64,000 nt of DNA, taken from assembly GCF_014697625.1 (NCBI RefSeq), contig NZ_JACJSG010000013.1, forward strand, positions 62,001 through 126,000, written 5' to 3'. A program made the position numbers and the translations under genes. The notes beneath the pieces were generated by a model. The model was not told where the DNA came from. It saw nothing but the letters and a program-made list of their open reading frames with translations, and did not search any database. Source of the stretch: Anabaena azotica FACHB-119. Lineage in GTDB: Bacteria > Cyanobacteriota > Cyanobacteriia > Cyanobacteriales > Nostocaceae. Below, one piece after another: positions 58,187-64,000 of this stretch (position 1 is its first letter; each line of letters starts with the position of its first letter).

Positions 58187-60085
58187 ATGGAAAATTTTGG
58201 GAACAAGGCATTGAGAAAAAGGCAATCACCAAAGCGCGTCGCTTGGACTGGTGCGTTAGCAGCCAGTTTGATTATGTTACCAACAATGTTTGGTGGTAAT
58301 CCTGTCCTAGCGCAGAAACCAGAGCGCGAGTCTCTGTCATATGGGGAGTTGATTCAAAAGGTCAATCAAGACCAAGTTAAAAAGGTAGAATTAGACGAAA
58401 CCGAACAGATAGCTAAAGTCTATTTAAAAAGTCAAAAGCCAGACGCACCACCCATATCGGTGAGGTTGTTGGAGCAGAACAGCGAGTTGATTAATAAGCT
58501 TAAAGAAAAAAATGTTGACTTTGGTGAAGTGTCTTCTGCCAATAGTAGAGCAGCAGTAGGTTTATTAATTAACCTGATGTGGATTTTGCCACTGGTAGCG
58601 TTAATGCTATTATTCCTCCGCCGTTCTACTAATGCTTCTAGCCAAGCCATGAATTTTGGCAAGTCGAGAGCGCGTTTCCAAATGGAAGCGAAAACTGGGG
58701 TGAAGTTTGACGATGTAGCGGGGATCGAAGAAGCGAAGGAAGAATTACAAGAAGTTGTCACATTCCTCAAGCAGCCAGAAAGATTTACGGCTGTGGGTGC
58801 GCGTATTCCTAAAGGTGTGCTGTTGGTAGGGCCTCCAGGGACTGGTAAAACTTTACTAGCAAAAGCGATCGCCGGGGAAGCGGCTGTTCCTTTCTTCAGT
58901 ATTTCCGGTTCGGAATTTGTAGAAATGTTTGTCGGTGTAGGTGCTTCCCGCGTCCGTGACTTATTTAAAAAAGCTAAGGACAATGCACCTTGCTTAATAT
59001 TTATCGATGAAATCGACGCAGTTGGGAGACAACGGGGTGCGGGTATCGGTGGCGGTAACGATGAAAGAGAACAAACCCTCAACCAATTACTCACCGAAAT
59101 GGATGGTTTTGAAGGTAACACTGGCATCATTATTATCGCTGCTACCAACCGTCCTGATGTATTAGACGCAGCCTTGTTACGTCCAGGTCGTTTTGATAGA
59201 CAAGTAATAGTTGATGCACCAGACTTGAAAGGACGCTTAGAAATTCTGCAAGTCCATGCACGGAATAAGAAGGTTGATCCTAGCGTATCATTGGAGGCGA
59301 TCGCCCGCCGCACCCCCGGCTTCACAGGTGCAGACTTAGCCAACCTCCTCAACGAAGCCGCCATTCTCACAGCCCGCAGACGCAAAGAAGCAATTACAAT
59401 TTTAGAAATTGATGATGCGGTAGACAGAGTAGTGGCGGGGATGGAAGGAACACCCCTAGTAGACAGCAAGAGTAAGCGCTTAATTGCGTATCACGAAGTT
59501 GGACATGGTTTAATTGGGACTTTATTAAAAGACCATGACCCAGTACAGAAAGTTACCCTCATTCCCAGAGGACAAGCCCAAGGTTTAACTTGGTTTACCC
59601 CCAACGAAGAACAAGGTTTAATTTCTCGTTCCCAACTCAAAGCCAGAATTACATCTACTTTAGGGGGTCGCGCTGCTGAGGAAATTGTCTTTGGTAAGCC
59701 GGAAGTCACCACAGGTGCAGGTGATGACCTCCAAAAAGTCACATCAATGGCTCGGCAAATGGTAACACGCTTTGGGATGTCTGAATTAGGCCCCTTGTCC
59801 TTAGAAAATCAAGGCGGTGAGGTCTTCTTGGGACGCGACTGGATGAATAAATCAGACTATTCTGAAGAAATTGCCGCCAAGATAGATGCTCAAGTCCGCG
59901 AAATCATCAATAGTTGCTATCAAACCGCCAAACAATTGCTAGAAACTAACCGTGTAGTTATGGAAAGGCTGGTAGATTTATTGACAGAACAAGAAACTAT
60001 TGAGGGTGAGTTGTTCCGTAAAATTGTTGCTGAAAGTCAAAATCAAGTGACTGACGAACAATTGACAATGGTTAATAGTCAGTAG
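58187..60085 (+). CDS. ftsH: ATP-dependent zinc metalloprotease FtsH
   Basis: 632 residues. TM1 at about 18-38, a lumen/periplasm-side domain (45-115), TM2 at 121-145. The AAA domain has Walker A GPPGTGKT (215-222), Walker [10 protein letters not shown] and the pore motif. The zinc site is HEVGH (436-440) with a further Asp later. Cyanobacteria have several FtsH proteins, some needed for photosystem II repair; which one this is cannot be decided. Good SD-like region upstream. The start ATG 58187 is the natural choice. Confidence 0.97.
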   Translation: MENFGNKALRKRQSPKRVAWTGALAASLIMLPTMFGGNPVLAQKPERESLSYGELIQKVNQDQVKKVELDETEQIAKVYLKSQKPDAPPISVRLLEQNSELINKLKEKNVDFGEVSSANSRAAVGLLINLMWILPLVALMLLFLRRSTNASSQAMNFGKSRARFQMEAKTGVKFDDVAGIEEAKEELQEVVTFLKQPERFTAVGARIPKGVLLVGPPGTGKTLLAKAIAGEAAVPFFSISGSEFVEMFVGVGASRVRDLFKKAKDNAPCLIFIDEIDAVGRQRGAGIGGGNDEREQTLNQLLTEMDGFEGNTGIIIIAATNRPDVLDAALLRPGRFDRQVIVDAPDLKGRLEILQVHARNKKVDPSVSLEAIARRTPGFTGADLANLLNEAAILTARRRKEAITILEIDDAVDRVVAGMEGTPLVDSKSKRLIAYHEVGHGLIGTLLKDHDPVQKVTLIPRGQAQGLTWFTPNEEQGLISRSQLKARITSTLGGRAAEEIVFGKPEVTTGAGDDLQKVTSMARQMVTRFGMSELGPLSLENQGGEVFLGRDWMNKSDYSEEIAAKIDAQVREIINSCYQTAKQLLETNRVVMERLVDLLTEQETIEGELFRKIVAESQNQVTDEQLTMVNSQ

Positions 60086-60152
60086 TGAGTTGACAGTTGA
60101 GAGCCAACACAAAAGATAGATGTGCGACTTAGTTGCATGACTTCATAAGAAA

Positions 60153-60180
60153 AAGCCAGAGATTAACTTCTCTGGCTTGT
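60153..60180 (+). terminator. Intrinsic terminator after ftsH
   Basis: AAGCCAGAGA pairs with TCTCTGGCTT around TTAACT, followed by GTTAC. About 70 bp after the stop codon. Confidence 0.7.
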
Positions 60181-60313
60181 TACAGACACAACAAAAATCA
60201 CCTGAAGATTAACTTCGGTAATAGCCTATTACGGTGTGGCGCAAGGTATAAACCTCATTGAGAATCAGCAAATAGTCCACAGTATGAGTAATTTTCTGTG
60301 TTGACTTTGTTAA

Positions 60314-60577
60314 CTAGATTCTGCCTAGATTATGCAATCCTAAAACGAGTCCTGCACCTAAAATATGACCGAAAGCGGTAGTTGCTAGTAAAGCAGGTAC
60401 ACCAAAACCACCAAAGAATTTGGCTGAAGGTAAGGCTGGATCTGAACTAGGATACTTGATGGTCAGCTTGCCAAAGATAATGGCGATGATGTTGGCAATA
60501 ATGAAAATAATGCCTACTGTAGGACTCCATTCCAGGGGTGTGGTTGCAGCAGCGAGTAAGGTTGAAGTTAACACCAA
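60314..60577 (-). CDS. psaK: Photosystem I subunit PsaK
   Basis: An 87-residue two-helix subunit at the periphery of PSI. TM1 (about 18-37, VGIIFIIANIIAIIFGKLTI) and TM2 (about 60-82, LLATTAFGHILGAGLVLGLH) flank a loop with KYPSSDPALPSAKFF. The short pre-sequence fits the cleaved leader in some PsaK. Single gene. It is the direct photosynthesis marker in the window. Confidence 0.95.
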   Translation of the reverse strand: MVLTSTLLAAATTPLEWSPTVGIIFIIANIIAIIFGKLTIKYPSSDPALPSAKFFGGFGVPALLATTAFGHILGAGLVLGLHNLGRI

Positions 60578-60790
60578 ATTAGCTCCTGAAATTTATTCAT
60601 GATTGAAAATATAATGGGGAAATTTCTCAACTAAATTCAAGAGAAATCCCGTTTTTGCATTATTATTTAACATTCCTTCTCATTGCTTAATAGATAGAGA
60701 TTATGGAAATTGATAAATCGTAATATTAAGTCCGGCTAATTACTTACGATATGCTTGGTTTAGTTGGTAATAGGTAATTGTAAAAAGAAT
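60578..60790. other. psaK promoter region
   Basis: AT-rich, with no repeats of note. It should contain the psaK promoter. No gene. Confidence 0.5.
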
Positions 60791-61157
60791 AGGACTTACG
60801 CAAGTGTCATACTCAAACTAACTGTAACCTGAGTTCGAAGAACCTCACCCTCCCAACCTCCCTCTCCTCGTAGGAGAGGGAGGAGAAACGAAAAAATACC
60901 TCACCCGCAACCCCTCTCCTCGTAGGAGCGAAAAGTCTGTAGCTTGCTTCTCTAACGAGACGCTACGCGAACCCGTAGGGTGCGCGGGCTTGCGGCGTTC
61001 AGAACTTTTCAAGACAGAGGGGTTGGGGGAGAGGTCAAAACAACGCTGGTCGAACTCACGTTAACTGTAGGGTGCGTCAGCCCCAATAATTTCGTACAAA
61101 TTCAAGGATTTTCCACATCTGACGCACCCTACCCCAAGTGCCAGTTGCGTAAGTCCT
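60791..61157. mobile_element. Nested MITE: AGGACTTACG element interrupted by an ACSTGAGTTCGA element
   Basis: The outer element has ends AGGACTTACGCAAG and TTGCGTAAGTCCT. The insert (60827-61061) has ends ACCTGAGTTCGA and TCGAACTCACGT, flanked by the 8-bp duplication TAACTGTA (60819-60826 and 61062-61069). Within the insert a GACGCTACGCGAACCCGTAGG block (about 60958-60979) is a third layer. Confidence 0.85.
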
Positions 61158-61226
61158 TAAGAAAATAGAGTGATAAATATTACCACTTCAAAGAGTCTGA
61201 ATAGAGGAGACATTTGTTAACTGATA

Positions 61227-61346
61227 CTACTTGCTATTACCGTTATTACCATGACCGTTACTAGCAAGTACTTTTTCAGCAAGCTTTTCTGAGACTTCTT
61301 GCAGGTGGTCGTAAGCCCAATCGAAGGAACCAACGCCGAGGGTAAG
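61227..61346 (-). pseudogene. 3' remnant of an elongation factor G-like gene
   Basis: Reading from 61346 down, the frame encodes TLGVGSFDWAYDHLQEVSEK then LAEKVLASNGHGNNGNSK and stops. This is the end of EF-G domain V (pattern GxGSF-x3-YDHLQEVP). The rest of the gene is missing: the sequence becomes the CopG operator and gene. It marks the place where the CopG-PIN cassette or a deletion removed the gene body. Confidence 0.75.
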
Positions 61347-61353
61347 CGATAAA

Positions 61354-61381
61354 ATAATGTATAATGTAATGTATACATTAT
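61354..61381. promoter_or_regulatory. Operator for the CopG-PIN cassette
   Basis: TAATGTATACATTA (61367-61380) is a perfect 14-bp palindrome and an overlapping AATAATGTATAATG half-site precedes it. It lies just before the antitoxin start, where RHH antitoxins bind to autoregulate. Confidence 0.65.
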
Positions 61382-61393
61382 CTTACTGAAACA

Positions 61394-61651
61394 TTGTCAA
61401 GTAAAATTCGTAAGCAAATATATATTGAGCCGCGTCAAGAGAACCTACTAAAAGCGATCGCACAACAAACGGGTGTCAGTGAAGCAGAAATTATCCGCCA
61501 AGCAATTGACTTACATCTAAGCGAAATAACTGTAACTCAAACAAATCTCGCGGCTTGGGAAGCGGAAATGAAATTTATTGAAGAGATAAAAACTCGACCT
61601 GTTCAACCAGGAGGAAGAGATTGGCAGCGTGCAGACCTCTATGAACGGTAG
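61394..61651 (+). CDS. CopG-family RHH antitoxin-like protein
   Basis: 85 residues from TTG 61394 (no ATG nearby). KIRKQIYIEPRQENLLKAIA is the RHH strand and first helix; QTGVSEAEIIRQAIDLHLSE completes the fold. The last part (about 55-85) is the toxin-binding tail. It overlaps the PIN frame by 11 bp. Since the toxin is destroyed, it is an orphan antitoxin that may still repress its operator or neutralise relatives. Confidence 0.8.
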   Translation: MSSKIRKQIYIEPRQENLLKAIAQQTGVSEAEIIRQAIDLHLSEITVTQTNLAAWEAEMKFIEEIKTRPVQPGGRDWQRADLYER

Positions 61652-61976
61652 AGTTTTACTCGATACTAATATTCTAGTTTATATTTACGACCCATTGGAT
61701 GCAGCGAAACAAGCACAGGCGATCGCAATTACTGACCGCTTAATTCGTTCTGGGAAAGCTGTAATTAGTACCCAGATAATGGGATAATTTTTTATGGCGA
61801 CAACTCGTAATCGTAGGTTGCTGTTAACTCCTGCTGAAGCACTAGAGAGAATGCGTACCTATTTAGCGGCTTGTCATGTTGTTGATATTACACGGCTGAT
61901 TACTTTAGAAGCAATTCGTGGTGTAGAGATTCATAATTTTCAATTTTGGGATGCACAAATCTGGGCAACAGCCAGT
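61641..61976 (+). pseudogene. PIN-domain toxin pseudogene
   Basis: Begins ATG 61641 with the catalytic start VLLDTNILVYIYD. At 61785 GGATAATTT reads Gly-stop-Phe; the frame continues with FFMATTRNRRLL, LTPAEALERMRTYL and DAQIWATA, so GAA to TAA is the simplest change (G-E-F-F is usual). At about 61977 MITEs interrupt the frame before the last acidic residues of the site. Both lesions destroy the RNase. Confidence 0.85.
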
Positions 61977-61978
61977 AG

Positions 61979-62103
61979 TGGCGCGACCGGACTAAAATGT
62001 TGCATTAGATGGGGAAAAATCGAACGCAGATGCACGCAGATGCACGCAGATGAACAAGATGATAGATTGTTGGCTAATGCACAAAATTAGTCCGGTCATG
62101 CCA
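61979..62103. mobile_element. MITE-like element inserted in the PIN gene (copy 1)
   Basis: Ends TGGCGCGACCGGACTAA and TTAGTCCGGTCATGCCA. Flanked by GTAG (61975-61978 and 62104-62107). The interior has GCACGCAGATGCACGCAGATG repeats. Confidence 0.8.
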
Positions 62104-62107
62104 GTAG

Positions 62108-62209
62108 TAGCGTGGCAAGGCTAAAATAGTGCAATAAGTTTCCTCTCTAACCTCTGTGTCTCTGTGCCTCTGTGGTTAATTAATGCAACATTTTAAGCTT
62201 GCCACGCCA
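62108..62209. mobile_element. MITE-like element adjacent to copy 1 (copy 2)
   Basis: Ends TAGCGTGGCAAGGCTAAAAT and ATTTTAAGCTTGCCACGCCA, the 13546 family. Flanked by GTAG (62104-62107 shared with copy 1, and 62210-62213). Head-to-tail insertion at the same 4-bp target. Confidence 0.8.
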
Positions 62210-62270
62210 GTAGGGTGTGTTAGGCGAAGCCGTAACGCACCTTGTTATCTAACGCTACATTAAGTGCTTA

Positions 62271-62918
62271 TCAGATGTTTTTTGTATCTCTTACCCAATT
62301 ACGAAATGCCCTTAGTGCTGCGCTTCTCCCTATAGTGCGGCTTTGCTCAACAAATGTAGGAATTGCTTCAATAATTGGCAAGTTAGGAAAATTTGGGCTA
62401 ATGTCAGATTCGACATATTTATCATCTTGAAAGACGTTAATTTGTAACTTCCCTGCTTCATATCGCCATAATTCAGGAACCTGTAATGCTTCATAAGCAT
62501 CAAGTTGAGTTTTAGAGGTAACATCAACTTCAATAACTAGATCAGGTGGAGGATCAACTTTTAAATCAATTCGCTCTTTACCTATCATCTGAGCATGATT
62601 TTGAATATAGAAAGAGTCATCAGGTTCTACACCAAAATTCATATCTTCACGTTTAAAGGTGGTTGAACCAAAGGATTCACTATCAATTTCTAACTCTTCT
62701 AGAAGAATTTTTACCAAGTCCCCAATTATGACTTTGGCTACCTCATGCTTAGGTAAAGGCATTCTCATCTCCAACGTTCCCTGACTGTAAGCCAACCGAG
62801 TTGCACGATGGTCGCCTAGTTCAGTAAGAATTGCTTCAAATTCTTGCCAGTTAATATTGTGCAGTATGACTCTATGCCCCGGCGGTACAGTTAATTGTCT
62901 TAATTGAAGTGTTACCAT
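62271..62918 (-). CDS. Uma2 family (DUF820) PD-(D/E)XK-fold protein
   Basis: 215 residues. Motifs are EAILTELGDHRATRLAYSQG, GVEPDDSFYIQNHAQM, then VIEVDVTSKTQLDAYEALQV and PELWRYE. The D..E-V-T-S-K pattern is the nuclease-like core. It is the second Uma2 gene of the window, on its own, with a C-terminal tail (about 180-215) rich in Arg. Function unknown. It is divergent from the mCpol cassette 96 bp away. Confidence 0.88.
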   Translation of the reverse strand: MVTLQLRQLTVPPGHRVILHNINWQEFEAILTELGDHRATRLAYSQGTLEMRMPLPKHEVAKVIIGDLVKILLEELEIDSESFGSTTFKREDMNFGVEPDDSFYIQNHAQMIGKERIDLKVDPPPDLVIEVDVTSKTQLDAYEALQVPELWRYEAGKLQINVFQDDKYVESDISPNFPNLPIIEAIPTFVEQSRTIGRSAALRAFRNWVRDTKNI

Positions 62919-63014
62919 AATTAATTACTTCAATTGGTATTATGAGTTTGGGATTGTTACAACCAATATAAAACTATTCTTATAGCTAAAATTTAGTTTC
63001 TTTAAGGAAAATAA

Positions 63015-63401
63015 ATGCTGTATAATAAATCACTTGTTTGTTTAGGGGATGGGGACAATATAGGAGATGCTATTGAACTTTATTTACTTTCTGGCAATTT
63101 AGATGCAGCCAAAAATTTTTCTTATCAAGTGGAAAATGCTATTACAAAAATAGCAGAGCTTGTTGAAGCTCAAATGGAAGCTTCTTTAGTTTATGTAGCT
63201 GGTGATGATATATGCTTTGAGGTATCACCAGAAAAGAATATAAGACAAAATTTAAATAATTATTCAAATTTATTTTTGCAAATTACTGGAAAGACAATTT
63301 CATTTGGTGTGGGAACAAATTCATTAGAAGCATTAGTATGTCTCAGAAAAGCTAAGGTTTCAGGTAAAGGTTGTGTAGTCATTTTTGGAGGTATAGATTG
63401 A
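63015..63401 (+). CDS. Minimal CRISPR-type polymerase (mCpol), Cas10/GGDEF palm domain
   Basis: 128 residues, start ATG 63015 after AAGGA. The palm metal site is GDGDNIGD (11-18, Asp12 and Asp14), as in the DGDNxG motif of Cas10 and the DxD of GGDEF enzymes. The second is VYVAGDDICFEV (Gly63-Asp64-Asp65), the GGDD counterpart. ISFGVGTNSLEALVCLRKAK (95-114) is the palm strand and helix before the K-x2-GK end. No HD, Zn finger or other Cas10 part is present. Such proteins make cyclic (oligo)nucleotides in stand-alone immune systems; Panoptes is the published example. The TGA stop overlaps the TTG start of the next gene (TTGA). Confidence 0.85.
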   Translation: MLYNKSLVCLGDGDNIGDAIELYLLSGNLDAAKNFSYQVENAITKIAELVEAQMEASLVYVAGDDICFEVSPEKNIRQNLNNYSNLFLQITGKTISFGVGTNSLEALVCLRKAKVSGKGCVVIFGGID

Positions 63402-64000
63402 AGAAATTATATATTTTTGTAACTACTGATAGACCAGATCAATATATAAATCCTATTGTACATTCCGTTGTAAGAGGTACAAATCATATTATATTTGTTC
63501 AGATTGATGACTCTAGAACAAACCAAGTTCAACTTAATTTATTACGAACAAATGTCTATGATTTAATAAAAAATCTTGCAAGAGGGGAATATAAATATTA
63601 TACTGGTAATTTAAAAGATACGGTTGTTAATTTAGATAATTATTATAGTATTAACGATATAGCTAAATTAAAAGCGCAATATGTTCATCTCTTAACAGAT
63701 GATATTCAATGGGATATTGATAGGATTAAGTATCTTGATTTAAGAAAATACATATCTTTAATAAAAAAGAAAAATGCAAATAATATAATAATTGATGTGA
63801 CTTCAGTAAGTAAAAGTTATATTGGAGATATAATAGCCTGCTGTTTAATTGAGAATTTTGACAAGCTTTACAGTTTTGAATTACTAATAAAACCAAATTA
63901 TGATGAGCCTTGGACAATATTATTTCATGACTTAGAAGAAGGAAAGCAATATAGATATTTAAATTTATTAGAAACGCCTATATTTCAAGCTAGTTGTCAA
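63398..64000 (+). CDS. CARF-type sensor protein, 3' end cut by window
   Basis: 201 codons from TTG 63398 stay open to the window edge. TTG lies in the TTGA that ends mCpol, so expression is coupled. Residues 2-10 (KKLYIFVTT) form a first strand, NHIIFVQIDDSR a second, and IIIDVTSVSKSYIGDIIAC (around 130-148) carries the D-V-T-x3-K motif seen in CARF domains of Csm6/Csx1-type proteins. About 74% A+T, like mCpol. The effector domain (nuclease, transmembrane or other) must follow beyond 64000. It does not begin with two TM helices, so it differs from the known Panoptes effector. Confidence 0.65.
   Translation, partial: MKKLYIFVTTDRPDQYINPIVHSVVRGTNHIIFVQIDDSRTNQVQLNLLRTNVYDLIKNLARGEYKYYTGNLKDTVVNLDNYYSINDIAKLKAQYVHLLTDDIQWDIDRIKYLDLRKYISLIKKKNANNIIIDVTSVSKSYIGDIIACCLIENFDKLYSFELLIKPNYDEPWTILFHDLEEGKQYRYLNLLETPIFQASCQ

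Noticed and set aside
58432..59469. 345-residue minus-strand ORF inside ftsH
   Set aside because: Serine/alanine-rich antisense shadow of a well-conserved AAA protease gene.

Overview
The window comes from a filamentous, heterocyst-forming cyanobacterium of the Nostoc/Anabaena type. The signs are abundant GCGATCGC (HIP1) sites, a psaK photosystem I gene, the fbp-tal-zwf-opcA oxidative pentose phosphate cluster, a protein with a Mo-nitrogenase C-terminal domain, cobalamin genes, and intergenic spaces full of heptameric tandem repeats (STRR) and miniature inverted-repeat elements. This is a read of the sequence alone; no database was searched.

Layout. 0-5 kb: an amino-acid ABC transporter of the Liv/HAAT type on the minus strand, with a Uma2-family gene inserted between its permease genes. 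5-9 kb: a likely sulfur/cysteine neighbourhood with three NIL domains, a Crp-family regulator, cysE and a divergent Rrf2 regulator. 9-20 kb: a methyltransferase, a large PLP decarboxylase, a retropepsin-like protein, a GC-rich katG and a histidine kinase. 20-24.8 kb: an accessory patch with a BON lipoprotein, a DUF262 + HEPN pair facing a cytosine-5 DNA methyltransferase, and two broken genes fused by a deletion. 25-30 kb: an M56 protease/BlaI pair, comB, a TerB + Mo-nitro_C protein and obgE. 30-34 kb: a single-chain restriction-modification-specificity enzyme behind a perfect 15-bp inverted repeat, then an omegaRNA-like RNA remnant. 34-42.6 kb: FMN reductase, an RRM protein and fbp-tal-zwf-opcA. 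42.7-49.6 kb: a two-gene operon with a transposase-derived DNA-binding protein, a glycoside-hydrolase/aspartic-protease fusion and a frameshifted TnpB element with a small RHH gene. 50-60.6 kb: cobB, HU, cobD, a disulfide-reductase-like protein without its cysteine pair, a membrane protein, ftsH and psaK. 60.6-64 kb: nested MITEs, an EF-G remnant, a CopG antitoxin with a destroyed PIN toxin, a Uma2 gene, and a two-gene cassette cut by the window end.

The most interesting system is that last cassette (63015-64000). It encodes a 128-residue minimal Cas10-like palm polymerase (mCpol) whose stop codon overlaps the TTG start of a second gene. The second gene encodes a Rossmann-like, CARF-type sensor and runs off the window. 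There is no CRISPR array or cas gene. This looks like a stand-alone cyclic-nucleotide immune module whose partner does not begin like the two-transmembrane effector of the published Panoptes system. The second gene is shorter than annotation programs expect because it is cut by the edge and has a TTG start.

Other defence-like modules are DUF262-HEPN-Dcm, the R-M-S fusion, and the Zn-ribbon/HTH + coiled-coil pair at 43-44 kb. Several genes (histidine kinase, cobB, cobD, the GHL10 fusion) carry in-frame insertions of the same repeats that fill the intergenic spaces, so repeat expansion is shaping proteins here.
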